This document shows, one piece after another, positions 10,581 through 22,220 of a stretch of 64,000 bases of DNA. The notes beneath the pieces are model-generated. The model saw only the letters and a program-made list of their open reading frames with translations, searched no databases and was not told the origin of the DNA. Source of the DNA: Petrolisthes cinctipes (Eukaryota; Arthropoda; Malacostraca; Decapoda; Porcellanidae); assembly GCA_033782935.1 (NCBI GenBank), contig JAWQEG010000723.1:1426001-1490000 (forward strand), written 5' to 3'. Positions within the stretch are counted from its first letter, which is position 1. Each line of letters begins with the position of its first letter. The translations under genes and the position numbers were made by a program.

Positions 10581-13500
10581 TTAACTTCTAGATAGACAAT
10601 CGGCTATCACATTATCAACACCTCTTATATGACGTACATCTAGGAGATACTGTTGGAGAAACAAACTCCAACGGGTAAGCCTTTGGTTCTTGGTCCCCAA
10701 ACTGTTCAAATACTTCAGAGGGTGGTGATCAGTGTACACCCTAAGTATTGGTCCAAATGCAGGTACATACACACACTTCAGCGCCTTCCGCAGCACTTCA
10801 ATATGGCGTGGACTGACTCGGAAGGGTGGCAGCTTAACTGGCGTAGCCACGCCCACGTCTACGTCGTGTTGAGTCCAGTCAGTCCTCCCAGGAACACTGG
10901 CGAACACCTTGCCATAGGTTGACATCAATTCCCACAACTGCGTCACTTGCTCGGGAGGTAAATGCGACACCTTGTCCCGTAGAGTAGACTCTGCTTCCTC
11001 ATTGTCCACCCAATTACTCTCTTGAAACTCACAAGTTACCTCTGCAACATCATCATCATCTTCTTCCACAGCCAGGGACTCTGGATGGTAAGCACTGCTT
11101 CGAACATGTTTAACTCCCAACTCTTCCAAAGTCTGCTGGAACAGGTTAGACAAAAAATTAGAACCCCTATCAGACTGTATTTCATTAGGTAACCCAAACT
11201 TAGTATAAAATCCTAACAATGCTTTTACAACAGCCTTAGCATTCATAGTTCTGAGGGGAATTGCCTCAAGGTACCTAGTACAAGGGTCTAATATAGTAAG
11301 GACATACTGAAATCCGGTAGAAGTGGTAGGAAGTGGACCCACTATGTCTATAATTAACTTTGAGAAAGGTGGTCCAATAGCAGGGATGGGAATTAGGGGA
11401 GACTTAGATGGCTTCTGGTTAGGCCGTCCCACAACCTGGCATGTATGACAACTCCTCACATGCTGGTACACATCAGCCCTCATGGCAGGCCAGTAAAATT
11501 CTGCCCTAAGCCGTTCAAGGGTTTTCCTCACTCCTAAGTGGGCAGCAAAGGGAATATCATGAGCTAGCCTAATTAGTTCCGGCCTGCACACACTCGGCAC
11601 AACTAACTGGTGTACATCCCTCAATCCCTCATCCACACTAGTATGAGGAGGTCTCCACCTCCTGTAAAAAACTCCATCCTTCTCATATAAACATGAACCC
11701 TTTTCTTCCCCTATGTTTTCAACTGCCAGGCTCCTTAACTCTTGGATACCTGGGTCACTACCTTGCAAGTCATTAAATCTATCAACATCGACACACTCTA
11801 AAGCCAACTGCTCACTAGAGGTATCTGAAAAAAGATTAGTTAAAGGAAGGTCGTCCGGTGATTCTCCATCACCGTCAACGTCCTCCACTGGTGGGTCGGA
11901 AGGAGTTACAACAGCCTCGGCTGCTTCCACACGCCGGCTCTCCTCCACCCTTGACATCGATTGGGTCACGGCACATACAGGGAAGTTCATCTGGTCCTCA
12001 TCCTCCACAACTTCGGCAGGTACAGGATCCTTGGTCATAACTGGGGCACTCACTTCCTCACCCCTGACCAAATCATTCCCAAGAATTAGATCCACATTAG
12101 ACTCGGGCAATGACTCCACCACTCCAACCTGTGCCGTCCCGTTAAATAAATTACAACTCACCCTACACTCCACCAAAGGAACAGTCAGGGAGCCTCCTAC
12201 TCCCCTGAGCAAAACAAAGTCCTTGGACCTCAACTCAACATGTTTTGGTCTTATCCACAGAGTAATTGTAGAACCAGTGTCTCGGAGTATCTTAACAGGA
12301 TGCTGGGATTCCCCCAGCTTGACCAACCCATCAGAACGATACGGAGCGTAACAATCCTCAGCCGCAGCATCCGTAGCTACCGACTGGACAACAGCTCCTG
12401 TAACGTCAGACATGGGAACAGCATCCACTGCACCCTTCCCTCCTTCTGAAAGAACTCTATCTTTAGAAGTGGGCAAAACAGAGTTATCCCTACTATCCTT
12501 TCGGGGCTCAGAAACTGTGACAATAGCCTTGTCACAAGAAACAAAATTGGTTGGCCTAACAACTCCTGCCTTTCTCCAACATCTGTCTACAGTATGCCCT
12601 GTTTTGTGGCAATAAGTACATGTGAAAGTTCGTGTCCAAGGTTTGTGTGGAGTGTGTGTAGGTGTTTGTACATGTGAGATACCCGGGGGACTGAGACTAG
12701 TGACATGAGTGCTTTTAGAATTCGGGGAGACACTGCTATCATATGTTTTATTATTGGTGGTTGGAGGGGGTCTATTTTGGCCTTTGTCTTTGGCCTTAAA
12801 TTGTTTCCTGACTAAAACATAATCATCAGCATAAACTGCAGCTTCCTCAGCTGTCTTAACTCTCTTATCACTTATAAACATCTGCAAATCTGGCTCCATC
12901 TGGCTCAGAAATTGCTCCAACTTAACCAACTCCTCCAACCTACAATAATTATTTTCTACCTTCTCACTTCTTATCCATGCTAAAAATAGGTCACTCTGAT
13001 ATTTCATAAATTCAGTCCATGTCTCATTAGGACGTTTCTTACTATTACGGTACTTCTGTCTGTAAGCTTCTGGTCTTAATTCATACGTCCTTAGTACTGC
13101 AGACTTTAACGTTTCATAATCCAAAGATTCCTGAAAACTTAGAGCATCAAATGCTCTTAAAGCTTTACCACAAAATACTGACTGTGCCAGCGTTGACCAT
13201 CGTTCCTTCGGCCACCCACTACCCTCTGCTATTTTCTCAAACCTCTGGAAAAATTCAGCAACATGGTCCTCATCAAACTTAGGAACCAACCTGTGCTGTT
13301 CTGATGACACTCCCGACGCAACCGGTCGTCGTGGCTCATGGTCCACTTTATGTTTCTCCAACTCCAATTCCAGTTTTCTTGTCTCAAACTCCAACTTCTT
13401 TTGCTCTCTCTCAAACTCCAACTGAGCTCTCCTTTCCTCTCTCTCAGACTCTAATCTAAATTGTAGCATACGGAACTCATGGTTACGCGCAGCTTGGTCA

Positions 13501-13829
13501 TTCCCAAATTGTTTATTCGGAATCACAGTGGTTTCAAGCAAATCAGAATGTGCAGACCAGTCACTTACGACAGAAACATTATCCTTTCTTTCAACAAAAT
13601 CATACAAATCAGTGCCGCATAGATGGTGGCAAATCAGGTTGGCTAGTGGAAATGCGTTGGAACTTTTAAAGGCAAGTTCCAACTTCTGTGCAACAAGTAA
13701 TAATTCCTCTCTCCTCAGAGCTCTTACTCTCTCGGGATTAGGACTTGATTTAATAAAATCTGCAGCATCCTGCTCAGAAGTGAGATGAAGTGGAGCCCAC
13801 CTTTCACTAGCCACACCCTGAGTCTCCAT
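10581..13829 (-). CDS. Gag-Pol polyprotein with two in-frame deletions (Gmr1-like Gypsy)
   Basis: A single 1082-codon frame starts at the ATG in ACAATGGAGACTC. Domains in order: a charged coiled-coil stretch at residues 117-162; gag core about 180-345; a CCHC zinc knuckle C404-C407-H412-C417; a retropepsin DTGS at 517-520; an integrase zinc finger H757/H764/C794/C797; and an integrase core with D828 and D887. After HPES (915-918) the integrase stops before its normal catalytic Glu context, and the frame jumps to the region just N-terminal of RT (HDVDVG at 988-993, PPFRVSP at 1001-1007). It then jumps from IEVLRK (about 1015) to the end of RNase H (VYTDHHPLKY at 1031-1040, VDNVIADCLSRS at the C-terminus). 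The RT palm with its catalytic Asp pair is gone. Frame is kept across both losses. The protein could supply gag and protease, but not reverse transcription. Confidence 0.92.
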   Translation of the reverse strand: METQGVASERWAPLHLTSEQDAADFIKSSPNPERVRALRREELLLVAQKLELAFKSSNAFPLANLICHHLCGTDLYDFVERKDNVSVVSDWSAHSDLLETTVIPNKQFGNDQAARNHEFRMLQFRLESEREERRAQLEFEREQKKLEFETRKLELELEKHKVDHEPRRPVASGVSSEQHRLVPKFDEDHVAEFFQRFEKIAEGSGWPKERWSTLAQSVFCGKALRAFDALSFQESLDYETLKSAVLRTYELRPEAYRQKYRNSKKRPNETWTEFMKYQSDLFLAWIRSEKVENNYCRLEELVKLEQFLSQMEPDLQMFISDKRVKTAEEAAVYADDYVLVRKQFKAKDKGQNRPPPTTNNKTYDSSVSPNSKSTHVTSLSPPGISHVQTPTHTPHKPWTRTFTCTYCHKTGHTVDRCWRKAGVVRPTNFVSCDKAIVTVSEPRKDSRDNSVLPTSKDRVLSEGGKGAVDAVPMSDVTGAVVQSVATDAAAEDCYAPYRSDGLVKLGESQHPVKILRDTGSTITLWIRPKHVELRSKDFVLLRGVGGSLTVPLVECRVSCNLFNGTAQVGVVESLPESNVDLILGNDLVRGEEVSAPVMTKDPVPAEVVEDEDQMNFPVCAVTQSMSRVEESRRVEAAEAVVTPSDPPVEDVDGDGESPDDLPLTNLFSDTSSEQLALECVDVDRFNDLQGSDPGIQELRSLAVENIGEEKGSCLYEKDGVFYRRWRPPHTSVDEGLRDVHQLVVPSVCRPELIRLAHDIPFAAHLGVRKTLERLRAEFYWPAMRADVYQHVRSCHTCQVVGRPNQKPSKSPLIPIPAIGPPFSKLIIDIVGPLPTTSTGFQYVLTILDPCTRYLEAIPLRTMNAKAVVKALLGFYTKFGLPNEIQSDRGSNFLSNLFQQTLEELGVKHVRSSAYHPESLAVEEDDDDVAEVTCEFQESNWVDNEEAESTLRDKVSHLPPEQVTQLWELMSTYGKVFASVPGRTDWTQHDVDVGVATPVKLPPFRVSPRHIEVLRKALKCVYVPAFGPILRVYTDHHPLKYLNSLGTKNQRLTRWSLFLQQYLLDVRHIRGVDNVIADCLSRS

Positions 13830-13944
13830 TGTTCACCAATTATTAGGCAAAGTACACAAAAATGGAAAAATGCAATGCAAGGAAAAAAATTATGCAACAG
13901 TAATGCAATGATAGTACACAAGTCTCAGTTCAGCAAAAATTGGA

Positions 13945-13963
13945 AATCCTGGCGAGGTCACCA
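13945..13963 (-). promoter_or_regulatory. Primer binding site of the Gypsy element
   Basis: Minus strand TGGTGACCTCGCCAGGATT begins seven bases inside the 5' LTR boundary. Its complement ends GAGGTCACCA and looks like the 3' end of a tRNA with its CCA. I do not assign the tRNA. Confidence 0.6.
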
Positions 13964-13970
13964 ATTTATA

Positions 13971-15146
13971 TGTTACGGACGGAGGGTAGAGATACAGTAC
14001 AGTACTAGTCACTAGACTAGACTTACTCCAAAGTTAGCTATCAACTGAATAAAGTAGCACTGGGTGGCAGGTATCTGACTATAAGTTATAAAGAATAAGT
14101 AAAAGTACAAACCCAGCCTAGGTGAAAGAATGCCAACTCAACCCTAAAGAGACCGTCCATACATATACCCAAGTTCGGTTATAATGAATAAAAGATGATA
14201 GAGAAACTACTCAGATTTTCTATAATATATAATGACAATATGAACTAACAAAGACATACAAGTAACACAGAAAGAATTATAAGTGAAATCAGGATTCCCA
14301 ACTATGACAGAACGTGAGACAGAACACCCAAAATATATATAATACACTTGCAATAATCACACAACAACTTACTACCACTGTGCCATCTCTTTAATACACA
14401 AGGCTCTAGGCACACACGTAAGCATATAATTAGTCTATCAATAATATCAGCACTTCACTGGCATATATAGTAAATAATCATCAATGCATCACACACATGT
14501 AATAATATAATAATAAAATATCAACACCCAAATATATAATAATAATAGTAATATAGTAGTAATAGTAATATGAGAGTGACCCCTAAGTTACTTGTGAGAA
14601 GAAAGTAGAAATAAACAATTATACTTAACAAAAATACGTCAGCGAGTCTCCTCCCGAATCTCACCACACTCAATCACTTACAAAACACAACCGTGCTGTC
14701 CCAGTCTCCCAAAATATCTAAAGCAACAAGGCCTAAGCCTCGTTCTTATATACTCTCGGCTCGACAAAGAAAGCGTGCCGGCTTCAACAGGGCTACAGGA
14801 ACGTCTCCGAACCTGTTCGTTAACACAGACTTAAACACACTATACTCATACGTTCCCTCCCAAGAAACTATGGGTAGTCTTAAGTAATGAAAACGGACAC
14901 TTATCACGCCACTTGCGAGAGAAGGAGAGAGAAAGCGTACGAATCTAGAGAACATAGCTGGTTATGACATACTCAACCTTTCGACACCCACACTTAAAGA
15001 AAATGGAATAATAAGTGAATTAAATTCGCACACAATACATCCGGGTGTGGGGCCTCTGCTACCACACTCACTGCCTCCCACAGTCAGTGTCAAAAGTAGA
15101 TAGCTACACTTATAAATCAATTATAATAATTCAGACACACGTAACA
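13971..15146 (-). repeat. 5' LTR of the Gypsy element
   Basis: A direct copy of 9313-10488, 1176 bp, followed by the TAAT target duplication. As the coding strand is minus, this right-hand LTR carries the promoter. Confidence 0.93.
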
Positions 15147-15628
15147 TAATGAATATATGTAATTAGAGAAGTCATATGTAGGGCAAGGGGTTGGCAACAC
15201 TGGTACAGTAGCTCGCATCATCACCTCACTGACTCACTCTCAGTGTAGTCAGGTACTCAGGAACTACCAAGCGTGTGTGTAGTGGAGTATTGCTCTGATA
15301 CAATCTTTTATTTTTTCTACATTTTATTTCTACATATATATAACATTTTCCTCACATATGCCATGCATCATAAACCACACTGTATCTAATAGTGTATAAC
15401 ACATTCTGTTTGTAGGAAACCCATAGTCGCAAATAAAAGAAAAATAATAATTTATATAGACCTCTCTCCTTTCCTCCTCCCTTGATGCCCCGTGACTGAC
15501 GCCTCCCTCCTCTTCCTCCCTGCGAGAAATAGTGGGCCAGAGCCAGAGTAGGTGTGCCGCTGTGATCGTTCCATTTCATTTCGTCAATCCACATACCTTC
15601 GTCCATATCATTTCCACAGGTACCCACA
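15147..15628. other. Unannotated stretch between two LTR elements
   Basis: No supportable gene. A 94-codon minus-strand frame (15352-15636) is Gly/Arg-rich with no recognised domain. Confidence 0.55.
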
Positions 15629-17535
15629 TGTAACACCCCTATTTTTATATGTATAGTTATTTAGGATATTTACGGGTATTATATATTTATATGTATTAGA
15701 ATAGGCTTTTAGTGTAGATTATAGGGAGTAGCCAGGCTGAGATTATCCCTGACGAATAATCTCGGTGGTGGGCTTCTTCTACATAAAATGTTAATATGAG
15801 AAAAGTACAAATAATGTTTATAGTTAGAGGTTATAGATGAATAATAGAAATAATTATTATAGTTAGGTAAATAGGTTAAAGAGAGGAATAATTGAAACTT
15901 AGGTAGATTGATAGGGATAGAGAAATACGTGGTGATTAAGAGGTGAATGTAAAATAATTTATTGGAGACAGGGAATAACCTGCATTTATAATTATAATGT
16001 ATAATTACGAAGCTAACATTTCTATACTGTTACCTGCAATTTAATTGTAACTTACTTAGAAAATTAATTAGATTAGTTTGGGTCTAAAGTCAAGACAGTA
16101 CATTTTCTTGTTGGCGGAACAATACAAGCCTTGAATATGTAAATTACAGTAATATAAAACTTTAAACAAGGGAGAAAGCAATGTATTTGAGCTCACTAAT
16201 ATGTTTAAATCATGTTATGTAATTATATACACCAGTAAGGGTGGAACTGATGGATTTGCCAGAAATTGAGATAAGTTGGTCACTACTTTGCTTGGGGGAG
16301 TGAGAGTGGAAGAGGACAGGAGGCAGGACCATGCTTTGCCTCGTCCTCATTCTTTTCTCGTCTTCTGCTGGTGACAGGTAGGAGTTCAACTCGCTCTCAT
16401 CATATGTAGTGTATTGTGAATATAGTGTGGTAAATCTATTAGTCCCGTGATGGGATATAACTAACTAAAGAATATTGTGTGTTCACATTCAGACATAGTA
16501 AGTAATGTATGTTGTTTGTTTTCAAGCTCATTCTTTTCTCGTCTTCTGCTGGTGACAGCCATTATAGCATTCTCCCTTGGTGTAGTGACCCATGTGGTAT
16601 TCAAAAATTAATGAAACATTGCTGGCAATTCTAAGTTGATTATTGTAATATTGAGATTAGAATGTAATTTTTTGTTTTTGTATTAGCTATATTTCGGCCT
16701 TGTGGTAAAAATTTATTATTAGGAATTATTTGGGGTATTAAGGGAGGGGCGGACACTTCATGTAATATTTTTTTATATGTACTTAGCTCTGTCAACTGGC
16801 GAGACACGGAATTGTTCCTGTCCTAGTTGACAGAAAATGGAGTAGGAACTGTATTAGGGAGGGAGGAATATTTAATAGTAATAATTGTTTATTTTTGGAT
16901 TTATGTGGGTTAGCTCTGTCAACTGGCGAGACAAGGAATTGTTCCTGTCCTAGTTGACAGAACGGGAAGTAGGAGATATTAGCAAGGGAGGGGGGAGCAG
17001 AAATTATTATTGTGATTATTTTGTACTCGTACCAATAGGCTGATAAAATAAACGGGTTTATAATTGTCTGAGTATTTTCGTCACCGATATAACTTATAGA
17101 CTGTGTTCCTTTATAGATAGTAGTAGATTATTAATTCCAATCACTGATCGTACCCCCGTTAGAACTGTAGTCTGTGTTGCTTACTCGCGAGCCTTCTTAA
17201 AGTAACGTTACGCTACCCTTCCGGTGTGTGCTCACTTGGTTCCTCTGATCGACTTTGGTCTGGTGGTGGCAGCATTTACCCAGTATTGGAGAGGAGCTGG
17301 ACTTGTCCTTTGTATGATTTATTTTTGGTATTCGCAAGGCAAGTCCTGTTCCTCATCGGTATCTTGTTTTTTTTTTTCAGGCCAGGATGATACAGCTATA
17401 GGATAGAGTTGTAGCATACACTGGTGTTTTTTTTTGTTTTTGTTAAAGGCAGTGGGTTATTGTTTCCCTCCAAGAGTAGAGTAAAAATAGTAATATCCAA
17501 GAGTAAAGTAAGGGGACAAAAATCGAGCTTTTACA
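15629..17535 (+). repeat. 5' LTR of the long-LTR element
   Basis: Inside it a block CTCATTCTTTTCTCGTCTTC...GGTGACAG occurs twice (about 16347 and 16529). A block AGCTCTGTCAACTGGCGAGA...GTTGACAG also occurs twice (about 16786 and 16912), and each of the latter can fold because CTGTCAACT and AGTTGACAG are complementary. The end is GAGCTTTTACA. Confidence 0.85.
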
Positions 17536-17605
17536 CTGGTGCCAGCTAAGGTGGGATAAATAAGACCCAGAGAAATTGTTTTAGCGAAGATCCGTGGAAT
17601 TGGGT

Positions 17606-17752
17606 ATGATGTTTAAGGTAGCAATAGTAGGACACAGTCAAGTTCCTCGAGAACTGACCGATGACGATGCTCAGGTAATTGTTTATCGATCACCCGGTGC
17701 CCGTGCTCATTCATTTTATAGTGATGAGAGATTAAAAAGAAAAAATAAATAA
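17606..17752 (+). CDS. SGNH/GDSL esterase-like N-terminal fragment inside the LTR element
   Basis: Two adjacent ATGs (17606, 17609) open a frame reading FKVAIVGHSQVPREL, then VIVYRSPGARAHSF and YSDERL, ending in TAA at 17750-17752 (48 codons). The layout of a beta strand ending G-H-S-Q followed by a second strand ending R-S-P-G-A-R fits the first two blocks of SGNH hydrolases, where GDS/GHS carries the nucleophile Ser. Esterase domains of this type are known from several retroelement proteins. Only the N-terminal blocks are in this frame. A phrase CYVRDG at about 18132 in another frame may be a remnant of the last block. Function in the element is inferred. Confidence 0.5.
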   Translation: MMFKVAIVGHSQVPRELTDDDAQVIVYRSPGARAHSFYSDERLKRKNK

Positions 17753-17849
17753 ATAAATAAAATTATTAAAATAACTTAATGGGTGTAAATGAAAAATTAA
17801 AACTATTACAAGTAAAATTTTAACACGTAGTGCCACTCGAACCGAAACC

Positions 17850-18428
17850 ATGGCAGAAGCAAAGTACAAAGTACAAAGTGAAGTGGTTGTTGGTGATGTA
17901 GGAGCAGTTGCAAATTCAGTAAGATTCGAAATGAGGGAATTAAAGTTACTAACGGAACAAGTGACCGATATAGAGAAGAAAGGACACGAGTTAGATCGTT
18001 TAAAAACAATGACAGGGCAAACTATGTTAAACAGTGTCTTAATTACCAGCAATAAAAGTATAAGTAAACACACCAAGGGATTTATTGCTAGGCTCACCCA
18101 GTTTGTTACAGACTTTGCCAGCCCTAGATCGTTGCTATGTGAGGGATGGAGCTACTATTCTCCACGTCTTGTCATCCCCAGTCCAACTCTACCACCACCT
18201 CCTAACCAGCATTGCTTCCCCGTCACGAAACCTAATCAGTGTTGCCCAACTTGGAACTGCACGGGTTGCGAAGATGATGCTGGTGATGTCAGTATATACC
18301 TAGTACTGAGGATGGTGAGTACGGTGACAACAACAAAAGTAAGAACAGCAGCAACAACAACAGCACTACCCACCCAACAACAGCACCAGAACCACAACCA
18401 ACACTATGGAAGCAATCTATATTACTAG
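17850..18428 (+). CDS. Hypothetical frame in the LTR element interior
   Basis: A 192-codon frame opens MAEAKYKVQSEVVVGDVGAV, has a heptad-like stretch (RELKLLTEQVTDIEKKGHEL) and ends in a Thr/Gln/Asn-rich tail. I do not recognise it. The first 70 residues look like coding sequence, and the rest may be out of frame because an alternative frame from 18085 is equally open. It could be a gag-like coiled-coil remnant. Confidence 0.35.
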   Translation: MAEAKYKVQSEVVVGDVGAVANSVRFEMRELKLLTEQVTDIEKKGHELDRLKTMTGQTMLNSVLITSNKSISKHTKGFIARLTQFVTDFASPRSLLCEGWSYYSPRLVIPSPTLPPPPNQHCFPVTKPNQCCPTWNCTGCEDDAGDVSIYLVLRMVSTVTTTKVRTAATTTALPTQQQHQNHNQHYGSNLYY

Positions 18429-18429
18429 T

Positions 18430-19477
18430 ATCATCAACTATACCAGGGTCGTGGGGGTGGAATATGATGAACTATATGAGGAGGAGGATATGGAACTTCC
18501 TCCACTTCATAGACGACCTCCCAGAAGACTTCTGGAGGAAATATGGAAAAGAAAAAGAAAACTTTAACCAAAAGGGAAGTAAAAAATAACCAAATGATAG
18601 AAAAAAATTTGATAAATGAATATATTAAAAAATAGAAAATAAACCAAATAGGAAATAAATGTGAAAAATGAATATATTGAAAATTAGAAAAATAATCCAA
18701 ATAATGGGAAATAAATGTGATAAATTAATATATTGAAAATTAGAAAATAAACCAAATAATGGGAAATAATTGTGATAAATGAAAATAAGGAAAAAGTTGA
18801 AAAGTTGAAGTTGGAAAACGTCATGGTTCCCTATGGCCTGAAGTCAAATAGAACACAATTCATCCATTGAGCTATGAAACAAGCTCATAATATTTTTGTT
18901 GGTGTAGAAGTGTGGGTTGACACTTAGATTTAATGGGAAGAGGTGGTGATGGACCCCCATTCCATAGGCTCTTCCAAAAGACAGTCAGGATATTTGTCAG
19001 GGCCTCTGTATCACTTACTGCATTCTGGGTTGTCATACCTTGCAGAGTCTGAGGTTTGAATGAAGGTGAATGAAGATGAATGTGTAAAACTCAGATCATG
19101 CTTGGGATAATCGCGGGTGGGTTTAGTGACGGTAGAACCTTATTGAAGTTCTCCCGGGGTTATAGGCTTGACGGAGGAGTCTGACTGGGGCGATGTGTCA
19201 ATAATATCTATGGTATTTAAAATGTGAGGTAGGGTAGAGAATTCTTTCCTGCGGGAAGGAAATGCAGTCTAAAGACTGAAGGAGAAAAAGTTGGCAGTTT
19301 ATCAACACTGACTAACAAGTTTGGATGAATGGTGTCTGATATTGTTCAGTAAGGTGTAGTGATAGTGACAATAGGAATGTATGCAAAGAGTAAAAGGGGG
19401 AATTGAACTAAAAATTTAAGGGGAAATGGATAAAATTAATTTTCACGGTAAGTTCCAGCTAAGGAAGGTGGGACGTG
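18430..19477. other. Interior of the long-LTR element without coding signal
   Basis: A-rich near-repeats of AAATAATGGGAAATAAATGTG occupy 18590-18790. The remainder to the 3' LTR shows no open frame worth calling. Confidence 0.6.
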
Positions 19478-21423
19478 TGTAACACCCCTATTTTAATATG
19501 TATTGTTATTTAGAATATTTACAGGTATTAGGGCAGGCTTTTAGTGTAAGATGGTAGGGAGTAGCCAGGCTGAGATTATCCCTGACGAATAATTCTAAAT
19601 ACTAATATGAGAAAAAGTACGAATAATGTTTATAGTTAGAGGTTATAGATGAGTAATAGAAATAATTATTATAGTTAGGTAAATAGGTTAAAGAGAGGAA
19701 TAATTGAAACTTAGGTAGATTGATAGGGATAGATAAATACGTGGGGATTAAGAGGTGAATGTAAAGTAATTAATTGGATACAGGGAATAACCTGCATTTA
19801 TAATGTATAATTACGAAGCTAACATTCCTATGCTGTTACCTGCAATTTAATTGTAACTTACTTAGAAAATTAATTAGATTAGTTAGGGTCTAAAGTCAGG
19901 ACAGTACATTTTCTTGTTGGCGGAACAATACATGCCTTGAATATGTAAATTACAGTAATATAAAACTTTAAACAAGGAAGAAGGCAATGTATTTGAGCAC
20001 AATAATATGTGTAAATCATGTTATGTAACTATATACACCAGTAAGGGTGAAACTGATAGAATTGCCAGAAAATTAAATATGTTTGGTCACTACTTTGCTT
20101 AAAGGAGAAGTGAAGAGGGAGTAGCCTTCAGTATTTCCTTCTCATTTCTCGTTTGCTGGGGTGACAGGTAAGAGCTCAGACTAGCTCTCATCATATATAT
20201 TGTATTGTGAATATAGTGAGTGGTGAATTCATTAATCCAGTGATGGAATTTAAATAACTAAAGAATATTGTGAGTTCACATTCAGACATAGTAATTAATG
20301 TATGTTTTTTTCTCACGCTCATTTCTCGTCTGCAGGGGTGACAGCCATTATAGCATTCTCCCTTGGTGTCTAGTGAACCACGTGGTACAGTTGCGGAAGG
20401 GAGTTTCTTTATCACCCTGGGCTCCTCTATACCCTACCCCACAAGAAGATGACGGAGGTGTAGAGAGTTGAACATATAACGACGGAGATGATTGGTCGAT
20501 AAGTTGCTAGGAAAGTTTAGTGATAATATAACCTTATTATATCTAAACAAGAGAGCATTGTGGTGAACTACATATATTATGTTTATTTGCCATATATACA
20601 GTATATGAAGAACAGTAGCATACATTGTTAATGAGAAACTAAATTATAACGCATACTGGAATAACTCGTATTTTATTCTCAGTTGTGGTTGTCATACATC
20701 AGCCAACTGATGGTGATGGGAGGGGATCTGCCTGGCCTTGCTTCACGGGCTCACGGCTCGTGCTGTGATTCGTTTTCAGGCTTCAAATATTCATTTCTAC
20801 CTTAGTAATAGGGATAGGTTATATGCTTTTTATATAATTATAGACAAATTTATAATGATATACATTTACAAATAGTGAAGTAGTGTTATCGTTTGTTGTT
20901 AATTTTGTCATCTGTTTTCTTATTTATTTTTATATTATTATAATTTTAATTATTTTCTTTCAAATTATATTATAGACATAAACGTTACTTTACTTACCTA
21001 ACCAAGAACTCCGGTATAATTTGATATAAGAGACAACATGGTATTATATAAGCAACATTTCTTTATTGCCACACAAAGACCTTATTTTATTATTTTTTTA
21101 TACCTCAACCTCGGGATTGAAGGTCGTGGCCTGAGACTGAGGCCCCGAGATTATCGAGTAACGCTTCGAGGTGTTGGTTGCTTCACATGTTTGTTTATAT
21201 GTCACTTAATATATTATGCTTTATATATATCTTTTTATTTGGGATACCACAATATTTACGTCGAAATTGTATTGTTATGTGTTATTATCTGTGTGCCTTT
21301 TACATTATATCACAGAAGTTATGAATCCCTAGTTTAGGGAACATTGCAACACACTACACAAGGAACTACACGGCCTGACCCCACCAGAAACTTGGTTTAA
21401 CTTTTCTCAGGTTATATGTGTAA

Positions 21424-21456
<33 letters not shown>

Positions 21457-22220
21457 CGTGTGTGTGGGTGTGTGTAAATCTCTGTTTTAATATTGTAGGT
21501 AACCTCATAAAAAGTCCTCTCCATTCATCACAAACAAAATTTTATACCATCATAATAATCATCTCTCTCTCTCTCTCTCTCTGTTTGTCTTTCTCTCCCT
21601 CTCTCTCTGTCCATCTGTTCGTATGTTTCGTCCTCTTCCTCTCACTCTCCCATTCCTCCACTTCCACTCGCTCACTCAAACTCTCTCTCTCTCTCTCTCT
21701 CTCTGAGAATGGAGACCTGCTTAATATGTAGGGCCATATGTATAGAAATATTTATGTGGATGGGTTTATAGTTATATAATGCGGTTTATGTTTGAGGGTT
21801 TACCATGTGACCTGAATGAGAATTCTTAGGGATACTGAATACCAGTATATTTGTTTTATCTTCATTGTTGCCATGTAAACATTGCAATTGTCATTAGCTT
21901 CATTCTGTCATCATTTTTGTTATTATATATAGTTTGTCAGACTTAACGGCAACATGGCTATCTCCACCCCTTTTTGCTCTTGTTTCCTCCCTACCTCTCC
22001 TCAAGCACCCCCAACACACTCAGTTCCCTCACTCACCCCCGCCTGTGTACTCCCCCGCAACCTCCCCCCCCCATACCATCTCCGCCTCCACCCTTCCCCA
22101 TGGAGTGCGCATATTTAAGGTTCAGTACTGTATAATGAACAAAAAAAATTTACAATGCCGTGAATGCAGAAGTCTAGTGAAAAACGCACATTTATTTGTA
22201 ATTTATTGAAAAAGATATAC

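Larger units (their letters stand above)
9313..15146 (-). mobile_element. Gypsy-superfamily LTR retrotransposon, Gmr1-type domain order, internally deleted
   Basis: Two direct 1176-bp LTRs (9313-10488 and 13971-15146) start TGTTACGG and end CGTAACA on the plus strand. They flank a gag-pol region on the minus strand, and a 4-bp target duplication TAAT lies at 9309-9312 and 15147-15150. The LTRs have equal length, and I count about nine substitutions between them (roughly 99% identity), so the insertion is young. A TGG-starting primer site follows the 5' LTR and a G-rich polypurine tract precedes the 3' LTR. The pol order is protease, integrase, then RT and RNase H, as in Gmr1-like Gypsy elements, not the usual Gypsy order. 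Most of RT is missing, so the copy cannot move by itself. Confidence 0.93.

Noticed and set aside
11713..12351. 212-codon plus-strand frame
   Set aside because: It lies antisense to the Gypsy gag-pol frame and is Ser/Thr-rich shadow sequence.
20434..20625. 63-codon frame present twice in inverted orientation (also 23070-23261)
   Set aside because: It is part of the 543-bp inverted arms, with no domain or coding bias.
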